Source: Lentinus brumalis
Lineage: Eukaryota; Basidiomycota; Agaricomycetes; Polyporales; Polyporaceae
Direction: 5' to 3'
Assembly: GCA_001792895.1 (NCBI GenBank)
Contig: MARA01000068.1
Coordinates: 62,001-126,000, forward strand
DNA: 64,000 nucleotides
Made by a program: the position numbers and the translations under genes. The notes below the pieces were generated by a model, which made no database searches, was not told the DNA's origin, and was given only the letters and a program-made list of their open reading frames with translations. Of the stretch, positions 46,985-56,380 are shown in pieces (positions within the stretch are counted from its first letter, which is position 1; each line of letters begins with the position of its first letter).

Positions 46985-47136
46985 CCAGGGGTTGTGTGCT
47001 CCCACCCATACCCGTCGCACCCGGCGCTTACACCTCCTACCCGCACCCGTACCCATGTCTGCGGGTGCGGGTGTATGGCGGGTGCGGGTGCCGGTCACGG
47101 TGCCGGCACCCATGGGTCCACCCGTGGTGTTCACTA
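46985..47136. repeat. hAT right subterminal repeats and hairpin
   Basis: Repeated ACCCGCACCCG and CGGGTGCGGGT words occupy the last 150 bp. A perfect inverted pair with 11-bp arms lies at 47039-47049 and 47062-47072, and a further copy of GCGGGTGCGGGT follows. Such short reiterated words near the end are typical transposase-binding sites of hAT elements. Confidence 0.6.
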
Positions 47137-47805
47137 GGCCACAGCCGTATGGGCAACGTCAATGCGTGCCGCATCCTTCGCGACTGGTTTGAACGCGACC
47201 CTGACAACCACCTGTACCTCCACTATTGCCCGTCTCACTCCGGCATCGAAGAGAACGAGGCGGTCGACGCGGACGTCAAACACACTGCCCGATACACGTC
47301 CTGGCGGGATCTCCCGCAGTATCACGGCACCTTCCCCACATCCCATGCATTCATCAAGCACGCGATCACCGACTACGCGGTGACGCTGTGGCAGCAGGAG
47401 GCTGATGCGAACCCTTCGAAGTACTGGGGCCGCTATCATCTTTCGCATCCCGCCTTCCGGCGATTCCAACACACGGGTGCATTCCCACTCAAATGTCTCG
47501 GCGGCAGGCCGACGCTCATCTCGCGGTTCATCTGCTGCGTCACAGGCCACGCTCCCACAGGCCACTACCAGGATCGATTCCGGTATCACCACGGAGAGCC
47601 CACCATGTGCATCTTGCACTCGGGCAATTGGGCCTACCACACACGCGAGCATGTGCTCTTCAGGTGTGACTACTATACGCGCCGATACCGTCACTCTTCC
47701 ATCGAATCCCTCCTCGAATCCCTAGACCCCTTTTACGACATTCAACATTTCCTCCTAGATAACCCGACGGCCTTCTCGTGTGAGGACGTGCCGAGTTATA
47801 TCTAG
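47137..47805 (+). pseudogene. LINE ORF2, RNase H C-terminal part and Cys/His tail
   Basis: The frame resumes GHSRMGNVNACRILRDWFER, then LYLHYCPSHSGIEENEAVDA, the RNase H C-terminal motif (W/C-PSH-GI--NE--D). The post-RNase H region follows (AITDYAVTLWQQEADANPS, RYHLSHPAFRRFQHTGAFPL, RFICCVTGHAPTGHYQDRF, HTREHVLFRCDYYTRRY) and ends at TAG 47803. This is the 3' half of the LINE ORF2 separated from its front by the hAT. The half itself has no stop, so the hAT insertion rather than point decay broke this region. Confidence 0.75.
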
Positions 47806-49493
47806 GAGCCCTCTTCACACTCCTTACATTTGCGTTAGCTTGCCACCAGCTGGAATTCGTATATATGTCCGTGGGGCCATTCAAAAACCCATTTCCCCAT
47901 AGCAGACGGCTGTCAAAACACTGCTTGTAGTTGTGTAGCTAGTGTATTGTTTGTACGTGTACCGTAGCTACCGCCATATACCCGTGATCTAAAAAAAAAT
48001 GGTCTTTGTCGGTCTATCCCCCTCATCGTCACAGGCCCCAGCATCCTCACCTAGTCCCTCATCCCTTCTCTATCTCGATCATCTTCGTCGATTGTGACCT
48101 TTGGCATTTGTCGCTCATCGTCCATTGCTCGCCTTCATTCCAGACCTCATTTCCTTCACCCTCGTCGATCGTCGAAGCCCCGAAGTGTGATCATCTGCTC
48201 GTTGCCATGCTTCGAGGACTCATATCTCAGTGGGGAGGGAATGATGTGCATCATACCTGTCTGTGCCCGGATGTTGCGACCTCTTCGGACCTTCGAACGA
48301 CTTCCAGCTGACTTCAATCATCATCAGCTTCGTCTTCGCCTTTCTCCTGCCTCTATCCTTCTTCCCTTGACCTCTTCAACACCCTTCTGAGCTGTTGTCA
48401 ACCAGGAGCGAGTCGTACTGAACCTCTGCGAAGCCTAGCAAGTCATACCAAACCTCGGCGAAGCCTAGCGAGTCGTACCGAGCGACCTCTACTCATATTA
48501 ATGCTGATTGACCTCAAGCATCCTGCATCGACATGGTTCGACACAGTATCGCTCCTTCTCGCCTCATCTCTCGAACCGCTCCGGGTTGGGTTCACTTCGG
48601 TTTCAACAATCATCGGACAGACTTCTTCATCATTGCTTCGACTATGCTCTTCATCTTTGGTTTGTTTATCATCGTTCTACTATCTTCAGTTCATTTAGCA
48701 TCGCCCTATTACCCTGCGACCCTTCTACCCTTCATCATTCATCTCTGTGTCTATTCATAGTTCGACCTTTCGATGATCGAGTCTCTTCATCGTTTGACTT
48801 CGGTTCTATTTCGTTTGACATCGGTTCTGTTATGTTCGACTTCAGCTCTATTCCTTTTGCTTCGTTAGTCTTTTCGTTCTTATGTTCGAGGCCCTTCGGT
48901 TCGTCGATCACATCATTAGTTCGTGATCATTGCGTGATGTGGTCTGTGCGCTCGGCGCTCATTCGATGTCTGTTGGTGCTCGTACGATGTGCTTCGTGTT
49001 CACTTCTTATTGGTCGCTCGCCACTTAGTCATAGTTCAAATAGCGCTCGTAGTCGTTTGAGATATCATCGAGCGTCATGTACAGATTCTAGTAAGAGGCC
49101 CCCTTCCCTTCCCCCACCATCTACACTCCGAATCAGACACCCTTTCCCCCTCTCTGTCATTGAGCTCTAGTTCGACATCGGTTCGAAGCTCCTTGACGTA
49201 CAAGTCAGTCGTGCCAGAGTTGCACCAAGTCTACAGTTGAGTCATATCGTCGGCTTCGAACTTCATCGTATTGTCGACAACGCCCAAGAAGGGTCCAGTC
49301 CGCTCAAGAGGAGCTTCGTTCGCTCAAGAAGAGCTTCGAGTCAGGCCTATCGTGGTCCCCATCGGTCTATCGTGACCCTCCAAGTCGACCTATCGTGGTC
49401 CCAAGTCGTCCAAGAAGGACAACGTCGGTTCGCTTGCCCAAGAAGGGCTTTGAGTTGTCGAGCTTCGCGTCGCAGAGTCTTCGCACTTTGGCC
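47806..49493. other. LINE 3' UTR and LTR-element 3' region
   Basis: 47806-47990 is the LINE 3' UTR and 47991-47999 its A9 tail. From 48039 the LTR element continues; the sequence is pyrimidine-rich with no coding signal. A 30-bp word (CGAAGCCTAGC-AGTC-TACC) is repeated about 2.5 times at 48408-48490, and AAGAAG-GCTTCG words recur at 49260-49460, which is usual in LTRs. Part of this is probably the 5' portion of the right LTR, whose left edge I cannot define. Confidence 0.5.
47999..48038 (+). repeat. right target-site duplication of the LINE
   Basis: It follows the A9 tail directly and matches 39461-39500 at 38 of 40 bases. Its first A may belong to the tail. Confidence 0.85.
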
Positions 49494-49745
49494 AGTGTGC
49501 CTCGTGGATCCGTCGGTCCTACCCATCGCTAGTGAGCAGCATCGTTGAACATCCAACGCTCCCCCTTTCCCTCGCACCCCCTTTCGCCTTCTTCCCTCCG
49601 CACTTTGAGCCCCCTCGACTCCGCAAAGCTCCGATGTTCGACCTGCTTCGCTCGACTGAGAATCGACTAGCCCACTCGCACCCTTTCAGGTTGGTTGTTA
49701 GTTTTTGATGGAATTTCCGCCTTCAGAGACGCAGCTACCGTATCA
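49494..49745 (+). repeat. 3' LTR, alignable end
   Basis: Direct repeat of 37634-37883, ending CTACCGTATCA. This copy keeps more CG dinucleotides than the left one. The full LTR probably extends further left, but no partner is available for comparison. Confidence 0.65.
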
Positions 49746-49980
49746 GCGGCGGTCTGTATGGTTGCAACAATCTTCAGTGGCCTTCGTTGACATTTGGTGT
49801 CGGACCACTCTTAGGTCGACCAACGGGAGCGCAGGGCGCAGGGCAATTGGGCGCGGCGGGAACGGCGGGGTGGGTGTGGTTAGAATGCGGTGCACGGCGA
49901 TTGGGTGGCACATCGGAATGAGTTCGCTGAGGTGTCAGGGAGGGCCGCAACCGTCGAGTCTTGGCGAGTCTGCCCTTCTG

Positions 49981-49988
49981 GCAGGACG
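49981..49988 (+). repeat. left 8-bp target duplication of MITE
   Basis: GCAGGACG is repeated exactly at 50635-50642, on the other side of the element. Confidence 0.75.
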
Positions 49989-50634
49989 TAGTGATGCAGG
50001 GTCCGGTCTGGTCCGGTCTTTTGACCCTTTTTGGTCAGGACCGGGACCAAGACCGAGACCGGACAGATCCAATTTTTTAGGACCGGGACCGGACCAAGCG
50101 CCTACTACAACCGGACTGAGACCGCGGACCAGTCCAGGACCGATGGGCAGTCCGAACCGGTCCAGGACCGATGGGCAGTCCGAACCGGTCCCGGACATCC
50201 ACCAAAATGGCTGGAAAAAAATCAAAAGCACTCTACCAACTGGGCCATAATGCCTTTACATGTACTCAATACAAGCAGAATCTATTGACCTCTGACTGAG
50301 ATAAGATAAGATGAGATAAGCGCGATCAAAAATGCGTAATCTGGGTCAACATAAGTCATCATAAGCTCATGAAATGGTCAAACAATCCACAAAACATTCA
50401 AATAAATTGAGAAAAATGGCGGAAAATAGGGGGAAAAATACCTGATATAATAGCAGTCCAGGACCGGTCCAGACCGGTCCAGGGCAGTCCTGAACGTTGC
50501 CCGAGGTAGCCAGGACCGGGACCGGGACCGGGACCGGACTGATGTAGGACTGGACCAATATCAGTCCTAAATCAGTCCGGTCCCGGTCCTGGTGCGGTCC
50601 TGGACCGTTCCTAGGACTGGACCCTGGAAGACTA
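49989..50634. mobile_element. 646-bp non-autonomous hAT-like element (MITE)
   Basis: The element is flanked by perfect 8-bp direct repeats GCAGGACG. Its ends are inverted: the left end TAGTGATGCAGGGTCCGGTC and the reverse complement of the right end TAGTCTTCCAGGGTCCAGTC agree at 15 of 20 positions. Both ends carry many GGACCGG/ACCGGGACC words in either orientation, while the centre is AT-rich and has no ORF of note. An 8-bp duplication with short terminal repeats is the signature of hAT elements, so this is best read as a deletion derivative or MITE mobilised by a hAT transposase. Confidence 0.75.
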
Positions 50635-50642
50635 GCAGGACG
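50635..50642 (+). repeat. right 8-bp target duplication of MITE
   Basis: Identical to 49981-49988. Removing the element and one copy would join CTGGCAGGACG to TGATTGG without interruption. Confidence 0.75.
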
Positions 50643-51039
50643 TGATTGGTCGGCGGTGCACGTGGCGGTAGTTCGTACATAGTCTTGTCGTAGGCTTAGC
50701 AAGAAAATTGGATTCCCTTCTCCCCTCAGAGTTCAGATCTCACTTTGCCAACACTGTCACCTTTGCCGAGCTTTGAGCCCCGTTTGTCGCCTGCTCCGTG
50801 CTCTCTGCCATTATCGAACCTGCCGAAACTGTCGTATCATCACTGTTAAACCATCAAACCGCCTCCGTGAGCCCTTAGAACTCTCCCGTTCCCCTCCCCG
50901 TTAGCTGCAGCCCCACTGTCGTTGCTTTGGCGAAACCACACCCTCCGCTGACCATATCTGTCGGCTCGCCGCCGCGGTCCTAAAACCTATCCCTAGTTTG
51001 GTGGGAGCTGGGAGCTTGTCCTCGCTTTCACGCTTCGGT
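50643..51039. other. no supportable gene
   Basis: No coding signal. It lies between the MITE and the 3' end of the broken integrase on the minus strand. Confidence 0.45.
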
Positions 51040-52210
51040 TGTGGGTTCTTTGTGGATTTTCCTCGCATAGATCCTATAGTCGGTGTATCAACATCTCAAG
51101 GCAGTCTTTGTGCATGTCGCACCAGAGATGCTCGATGCACACATTGTGAAGCAACCTAGAAGTGACAACAATCAGCCTTGTCCATGAAAACACAGATGCA
51201 GCCTACCGTCCTCGGAGGAAGGCATGGGGAGCCTCTCCCCAGTGGTCAATCATCTTGTGCTCAATGTCATTGTTCTCAGTGCCATAGTCACCTCGAGCCT
51301 GGCTAGGCCAGCCATAGAACCTGATGGCGTCCATGAAGAGAGAACAGACTGCGTGAGCTCATTTGTTTGAGCAACAAACAATGTAGATGATGAGGCGAGA
51401 GAAGCCATCAATGCATCCATGAACGTAGAAGCCCCAAGGGTGGAGCTTCACATTTCCGTCGATGTGCAAGAGGGCATTGGAGCCCCGGACCTTGTAGACA
51501 CGTCGCTTGATGATCCCAGCCCATCTGCCTAGATGTCAGCAAACTTGAGATAGGATAGAAGGCATGACATACCGAACAAGCACACCCATAGGGTCAACCC
51601 TCTGCATGCTTTCCTTGACATGAGCAAGGGAAACATGGATGCCACGTGACTCGAGATGACCATGTACAATGGTGGAACCAACAAAGGAATGCATGATCAA
51701 GATCTCAGCAACCACCTCATCGAGCTCATCGTCTGTAATGTCTGCATGCTCCGGATGAGCTGTAGACAATCCAGCACATTCGAGGTGATTGTAGAGAGTC
51801 CGACGAGCCACCCCCATTGCTGTAGCCACATTGTCCCACAAATTACCCAGATTGTGGAGCTGCTGGGCCCGAGCAAGATTGATGACATAGGCAGGACGCC
51901 CACGACCACCAGGAGTTGTACGAGGAACACGAGAGTTGGGAGGAGGAGGGGGAGACTCCAGGAACTCCTCAAGGGGAAGTAACAGGTGGGAGACATAGAT
52001 GATGAGGTCCCATAACTCCTCAGGAGTTGCCAGAGGATCATGGAGATGAAGCATGATGTTATGGATGATGTGCAACTGCCTGACAATGCGCTTGACAGCT
52101 GGAACCTCAGCATTAGGCAGAGGATTGATGATAAACTGAGCCTCTGTGCAGATCCTGTGAGCCTCGATGTACGATGTAGAACTGAGTGACAAGCACTTTG
52201 CATCTCTCAA
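51040..52210 (-). pseudogene. integrase/DDE-type transposase, broken
   Basis: The minus-strand frame from 52210 gives a helical N-terminus (AVKRIVRQLHIIHNIMLHLH), a Gly/Arg/Pro linker and a helix-turn-helix-like segment (WDNVATAMGVARRTLYNHLE), then IVHGHLESRGIHVSLAHVKE and ESMQRVDPMGVLVRY. After a break near 51535 the integrase core follows: [20 protein letters not shown] (first Asp), [18 protein letters not shown], and GDYGTENNDIEHKMIDHW (second Asp). After a GTAGGC intron comes LLHNVCIEHLWCDMHKDCLE, then a TAG near 51090. A TGA after CCSNK near 51380 may lie in a small intron. The catalytic core is cut short. The first codons of the frame (RDAKCLSLS) come from the adjacent satellite, so the true 5' end is lost. 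Confidence 0.6.
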
Positions 52211-53625
52211 ATCTCACTCCGCGCTATGCACCTGTCAACATCCCGACAAGCACTATGCACCTGGCAACTTCAGAAAAGCGCTGTGCATCCCTCGCTATGT
52301 GCCTGTTGACGTCCCAACAAGCACTGTGCATCAGTCAAATCTCACTCCGCGCTATGCACCTGTCAACTTCCCGACAAGCACTATGCGCCTGTTGACCTCC
52401 CGACAAGATGCGCCTGTTGACCTCCCGACAAGCACTGTGCATCAGTCAAATCTCACTCCGCGCTATGCACCTGTCAACTTCCCGACAAGCACTATGCGCC
52501 TGTTGACCTCCTGACAAGTGCTTTGCATCTCTCAAATCCCACTCGGCACTATGCACCTGTCAACATCCCGACAAGCACTATGCACCTGGCAACTTCAGAA
52601 AAGCGCTGTGCATCCCTCGCTATGCGCCTGTTGACGTCCCGACAAGCACTGTGCATCAGTCAAATCTCGCTCCGCGCTATGCACCTGTCAACTTCCCGAC
52701 AAGCACTATGTGCCTGTTGACCTCCCGACAAGCGCTTTGCATCTCTCAAATCCCACTCGGCACTATGCACCTGTCAACTTCCCGACAAGCACTATGCGCC
52801 TGTTGACCTCCCGACAAGCGCTTTGCATCTCTCAAATCTCACTCCGCGCTATGCACCTGTCAACTTCCCGACAAGCACTATGCGCCTGTTGACCTCCTGA
52901 CAAGTGCTTTGCATCTCTCAAATCCCACTCGGCACTATGCACCTGTCAACATCCCGACAAGCACTATGCACCTGGCAACTTCAGAAAAGCGCTGTGCATC
53001 CCTCGCTATGCGCCTGTTGACGTCCCGACAAGCACTGTGCATCAGTCAAATCTCGCTCCGCGCTATGCACCTGTCAACTTCCCGACAAGCACTATGCACC
53101 TGTTGACCTCCCGACAAGCGCTTTGCATCTCTCAAATCCCACTCGGCACTATGCACCTGTCAACTTCCCGACAAGCACTATGCGCCTGTTGACCTCCCGA
53201 CAAGCGCTTTGCATCTCTCAAATCTCACTCCGCGCTATGCACCTGTCAACTTCCCGACAAGCACTATGCGCCTGTTGACCTCCTGACAAGTGCTTTGCAT
53301 CTCTCAAATCCCACTCGGCACTATGCACCTGTCAACATCCCGACAAGCACTATGCACCTGGCAACTTCAGAAAAGCGCTGTGCATCCCTCGCTATGCGCC
53401 TGTTGACGTCCCGACAAGCACTGTGCATCAGTCAAATCTCACTCCGCGCTATGCACCTGTCAACTTCCCGACAAGCACTATGCGCCTGTTGACCTCCCGA
53501 CAAGATGCGCCTGTTGACCTCCCGACAAGCACTGTGCATCTCTCAAATCTCACTCTGCGCTATGCACCTGTCAACTTCCCGACAAGCACTATGCATCTGG
53601 CAACTTTCGGAAAAGCACTGTGGGG
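52180..53625. repeat. satellite array, 28-29 bp monomers, 386-bp higher-order unit
   Basis: The array is built from variants of GACAAGCACTATGCACCTG plus TCAACTTCCC, about 28-29 bp each, alternating with GACAAGCGCTTTGCATCTC-type variants. A compound unit of 386 bp recurs almost unchanged with identical phase at 52523, 52909 and 53295, showing higher-order amplification. One frame stays open for long runs by chance of the repeat, but translations are simple repeats and I do not call genes. The left end merges into the broken integrase and the right end fades near 53620. Confidence 0.85.
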
Positions 53626-54348
53626 GGCTCCTCTTCCTGACACCACCATCACGGTCGGTTTTCCCACGGTCAATGGCACTTGGAGCTGCTATACCGTGTG
53701 GCGTATATACTAGCACCATGGAATGCAAACGCAAATGACCTGCTTAATGTGCCAGCGTGCCGATGCAGACGTCGCGGAGGCCAGCCTCCCAATGAGATAC
53801 GTCTCATTCCCGCCTGAGGGCGGCCTTGACTGTCCAAGCAAGACATCCCGCGGCTCAAGACCGCTCCCCAGAGCTTCTGGATGGAAGTAATCGCCAAGGC
53901 ATCCCGCCCTCTAGGCACGAGGAGGCGCATAGCTATCGAGGAGGCCTGCAACCTGCTCGACACACACAGTTGGCCTCCAATATGCACAGACGAACATGGG
54001 CGCCTAGGAAGCGCCTAAAAGCAGGAACGTAAGATGTACGAGAGAGCGTCCCGCATCCCCCGAAGAGGACGTATCGGCACGCATAGGAAATGAACCCGCG
54101 CGGGACCCCGCCGACACCCCGGAACGTATACCGTACCCGCGCCGTCTCGTGTTAACTGCGGCGCCCGTCGCGCCTGTCGCGCCCATATGGTCACGTGACC
54201 GCGTTTCGCAGATTTAGATACCCCACGAACCGCAACAAGAGGCCCCTGCCTGCCTGCACCCCTCCACACTCCCACACCCACTTACGTGGACTCTTAGCAT
54301 TAATACCCCGCACGCGATTTCAGCTCACGAACAACACGATTCATTACG
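53626..54348. other. no supportable gene; probable LINE 5' leader
   Basis: Unique sequence between the satellite and the first ORF of the second LINE. The part after about 54200 may be its 5' untranslated region; no target duplication can be seen because the 3' end lies outside the window. Confidence 0.4.
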
Positions 54349-54975
54349 ATGCCATACGCCAACAAAGAAACACGGAATCGGCGGCGAAAGGAGCTGAGGC
54401 ACCAGCTCCAAGACACTGCCGGTACACAAGTAGAACAGAAACACCCCTCGATCCCACCACCCGCACAACCACAGCACCTCACCCTCTACGCACGGTGGTC
54501 GGGCACTGGGCACCCCACACCCATGGCCTACAATGGAGAGGGAGGACACCACCAGTACGTGCTCACGATCCGCCCAACCAAGGAGATCAGAGTGGGACGC
54601 AGGGTCAAAATCCTCGCCCTTACGCCAATCGCATACTCCCAGCCGAACTCCCCGCTGAGCCAGTACGGCACGTACGACCCTCACATCGTCGGAAGAATTA
54701 CAAGCATCACCAGGATGGAGGCGGAGGTCGAGGGAGAAGGGAAATCTACTGCGAAAACGATAATAAAAATCAGTAACGAGTGCCAAAACAACATGGTCGA
54801 AGGAGTGGTGATGCTAGCGCTAAACGAGACGCCGGTAGACGGCAAGGCGCCGGAAGAGTCGGAGCACAGGGGACGGAGGAGAAGGTCCCATGCGGAACGC
54901 GGTGACACCGCACGCGGAGCCCCGTCGGAGCGCGGAGAAGGGACGAGACGCGGCCCGCCGGAATGCGGACAGTGA
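54349..54975 (+). CDS. unidentified 208-residue ORF upstream of LINE ORF1
   Basis: The ATG at 54349 begins MPYANKETRNRRRKELRHQL, a strongly basic helix. A Pro-rich linker leads to a compact, strand-like core (PQHLTLYARWSGTGHPTP, HHQYVLTIRPTKEIRVGRR, HIVGRITSITRMEAEVEG, NNMVEGVVMLALNETP). The tail is Arg/Gly/Glu-rich (RGRRRRSHAERGDTARG) and ends at TGA 54973. It is unspliced with no internal stop. Position 1.4 kb upstream of ORF1 suggests it belongs to the LINE as an extra ORF, or is a host gene whose 3' side was invaded. I do not recognise the fold; basic ends around a beta-rich core would suit nucleic-acid binding, which is inference. Confidence 0.45.
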   Translation: MPYANKETRNRRRKELRHQLQDTAGTQVEQKHPSIPPPAQPQHLTLYARWSGTGHPTPMAYNGEGGHHQYVLTIRPTKEIRVGRRVKILALTPIAYSQPNSPLSQYGTYDPHIVGRITSITRMEAEVEGEGKSTAKTIIKISNECQNNMVEGVVMLALNETPVDGKAPEESEHRGRRRRSHAERGDTARGAPSERGEGTRRGPPECGQ

Positions 54976-56380
54976 GAGAATCACGGAGGTGACTCTCCGG
55001 TACACGCCGACATGGAGAGGCGTGGAGGCACGGAACAAAGTCCAGCGGGGAGGGACGGAGAGCGCGGATGGCAGACGGCCCGAGAACCGTCAGACCGCAA
55101 ACGAAGGGCGGATACAAACGGAACCACGCCATCCGACGAACGCGTGTGGCGGAAGAGACGATGCCCGTCGAGACGCACGACCCGGGGAGCCTACGAACAG
55201 GAGAGATCGGAAGACCGCAGCGTGGAACCTTGCCCCGTGGGCGGAGGCCCTGCACGCTAGCATCAGGCCATGGCCGAGCATAGCGTCCCAGCACAGTGAA
55301 GGAGAGAACTGTCAGCTCAGAAGCATCCGTGCGACGTAATGACGCCCTACGATATCTATTCCCAGATCGTGTAAAGCTTAACATTTCGGGAGAACGCACT
55401 GACCTATCGCCAATGCAGACGCGACACCTCCAACGCTGGGAGGCTGTACGGGGACGAGATCCAAAGGAATGTATGATCCGAGTGCGTGCGACGCACAGCC
55501 GACGACGACTGAGAGCCGAGTGCTGCCCTTCGAGCAACTGCAGATGACCACGTGAAAACGAGCGACACTGACGCAGATGGGACAAGGAGACAGTACAGTT
55601 AGCAGCTGGCATCGCAAGATGTGAAGGAAGCGCGGACGCTGCGCAATACACGTACGGAGACAGAATCGGGACGACTCTGAGCAGAAAGAGCGAAGGCTGG
55701 TAACTCTGCGCGCACGCGCGATGCAATAGGACCAATCGCGTGCTGGGGAACAGCCTGGAACACCGAGGACCGTCTTGCCAATAGCCTAATCGACGTGAGA
55801 ACGTGCACCTCGAGATGCACGTCGGCGCAAAACTGAAACTCACCTAGAAGGGCGAGAAAAGCTCGCCACAGTACGCGGTTTGGAGGCGCAATGAGACAGA
55901 TTGGAAGGCCGCGTGCGAGAGTGTACGGTGAGGGTGAGGGAGCGACAGAGGAGAAACGCGAGAACGATAGGACAGTGTGCGGGATGGAAAGACGGTGCAT
56001 CGGGCGCGCAACAGAGCGGCTGACGTACGCAAACCGGACCTTACCTACGCCACGAGGGAACCACTCCTTTTGGGAAGGACGCGAGACCAAACAAGGCCGC
56101 GCGACACGGGAAGACGCCCAGCATCACATCGCGCCGGACACAACCCCGCCGCGACAAACCCGCAACCGACGAGCACACCGAGCGAGGCAACAACATGGAT
56201 AGAAGCGGGACGCGCTGCCAGGGAGACTCAGGAGGGTCCGTGCGCGACGGCAGACACGGCGTACGCGCGAGGTGAACAAGTAAGTCTGCAACAAGTTCAG
56301 CCCACTCTCCCATCTCCATCCCCAACCCTCCCCTGCAAACTCGCAATACACCCCCCCCCCCCCCCGCAAAAACCACGCCG
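54976..56380. other. spacer between LINE ORFs; C15 tract
   Basis: Arg-rich open frames occur on both strands, as expected from skewed base composition, but none has an intact motif. A run of fifteen C residues lies at 56351-56365, just upstream of the ORF1 start. This is probably leader sequence between ORFs. Confidence 0.4.

Larger units (their letters stand above)
42161..47136 (+). mobile_element. hAT transposon nested in the LINE RNase H domain
   Basis: The LINE frame is lost soon after CELIALLMAVTFGY (near 42150) and resumes at GHSRMGNVNACRILRDW (47137 on). Everything between is a hAT element with a transposase gene and a second gene on the same strand. The right end looks like ...GTGTTCACTA (47136), whose reverse complement starts TAGTGAACACCACGGGTGG, preceded by GGGTGC-type subterminal repeats. 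I could not find the matching left terminus or an 8-bp target duplication (GGCCACAG would be the right copy), so the left boundary is approximate and may be deleted. Confidence 0.7.
39501..47998 (+). mobile_element. 5'-truncated LINE (non-LTR retrotransposon) carrying a nested hAT
   Basis: The element is bounded by a 40-bp target duplication (39461-39500 and 47999-48038) and ends in A9 (47991-47999). It begins inside the endonuclease domain (VIDLAWVPSD, GTSNHTIL), so the 5' end is lost, as is typical of incomplete reverse transcription. It then carries reverse transcriptase and RNase H regions and a final Cys/His region. Excluding the nested hAT it is about 3.4-3.5 kb. It was inserted into the LTR element just downstream of gag. 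Confidence 0.8.
37634..49745 (+). mobile_element. LTR retrotransposon remnant (Ty3/gypsy-like), invaded
   Basis: About 250 bp at 37634-37883 recurs in direct orientation at 49494-49745, with an identical 3' end (GCAGCTAC-GTATCA). Directly after the left copy is TTTTGGAGCCCACCGCGAG, which fits a tRNA primer-binding site starting TGG a few bases past an LTR. A gag-like gene follows at 38311-39420. No protease, reverse transcriptase or integrase of this element is seen, so it is deleted or was always non-autonomous. A LINE occupies 39501-47998. The left LTR is truncated on its outer side, so no target duplication can be checked. Confidence 0.6.

Noticed and set aside
37634..49745. The 40-bp repeats at 39461 and 47999 as LTRs of one element
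   Set aside because: They are too short, the right copy follows a poly(A) tail, and the enclosed ORF is a LINE type, so they are a target-site duplication.
52180..53625. CRISPR array or string of repeat-derived protein genes
   Set aside because: Repeats are contiguous without unique spacers, and the setting is eukaryotic. The open frames are simple by-products of the repeat unit and translate to the same peptide over and over.
56351..56365. C15 tract as a 3' tail of an element
   Set aside because: It sits just upstream of the ATG of ORF1 and no element end or target duplication adjoins it; a simple homopolymer is more likely.
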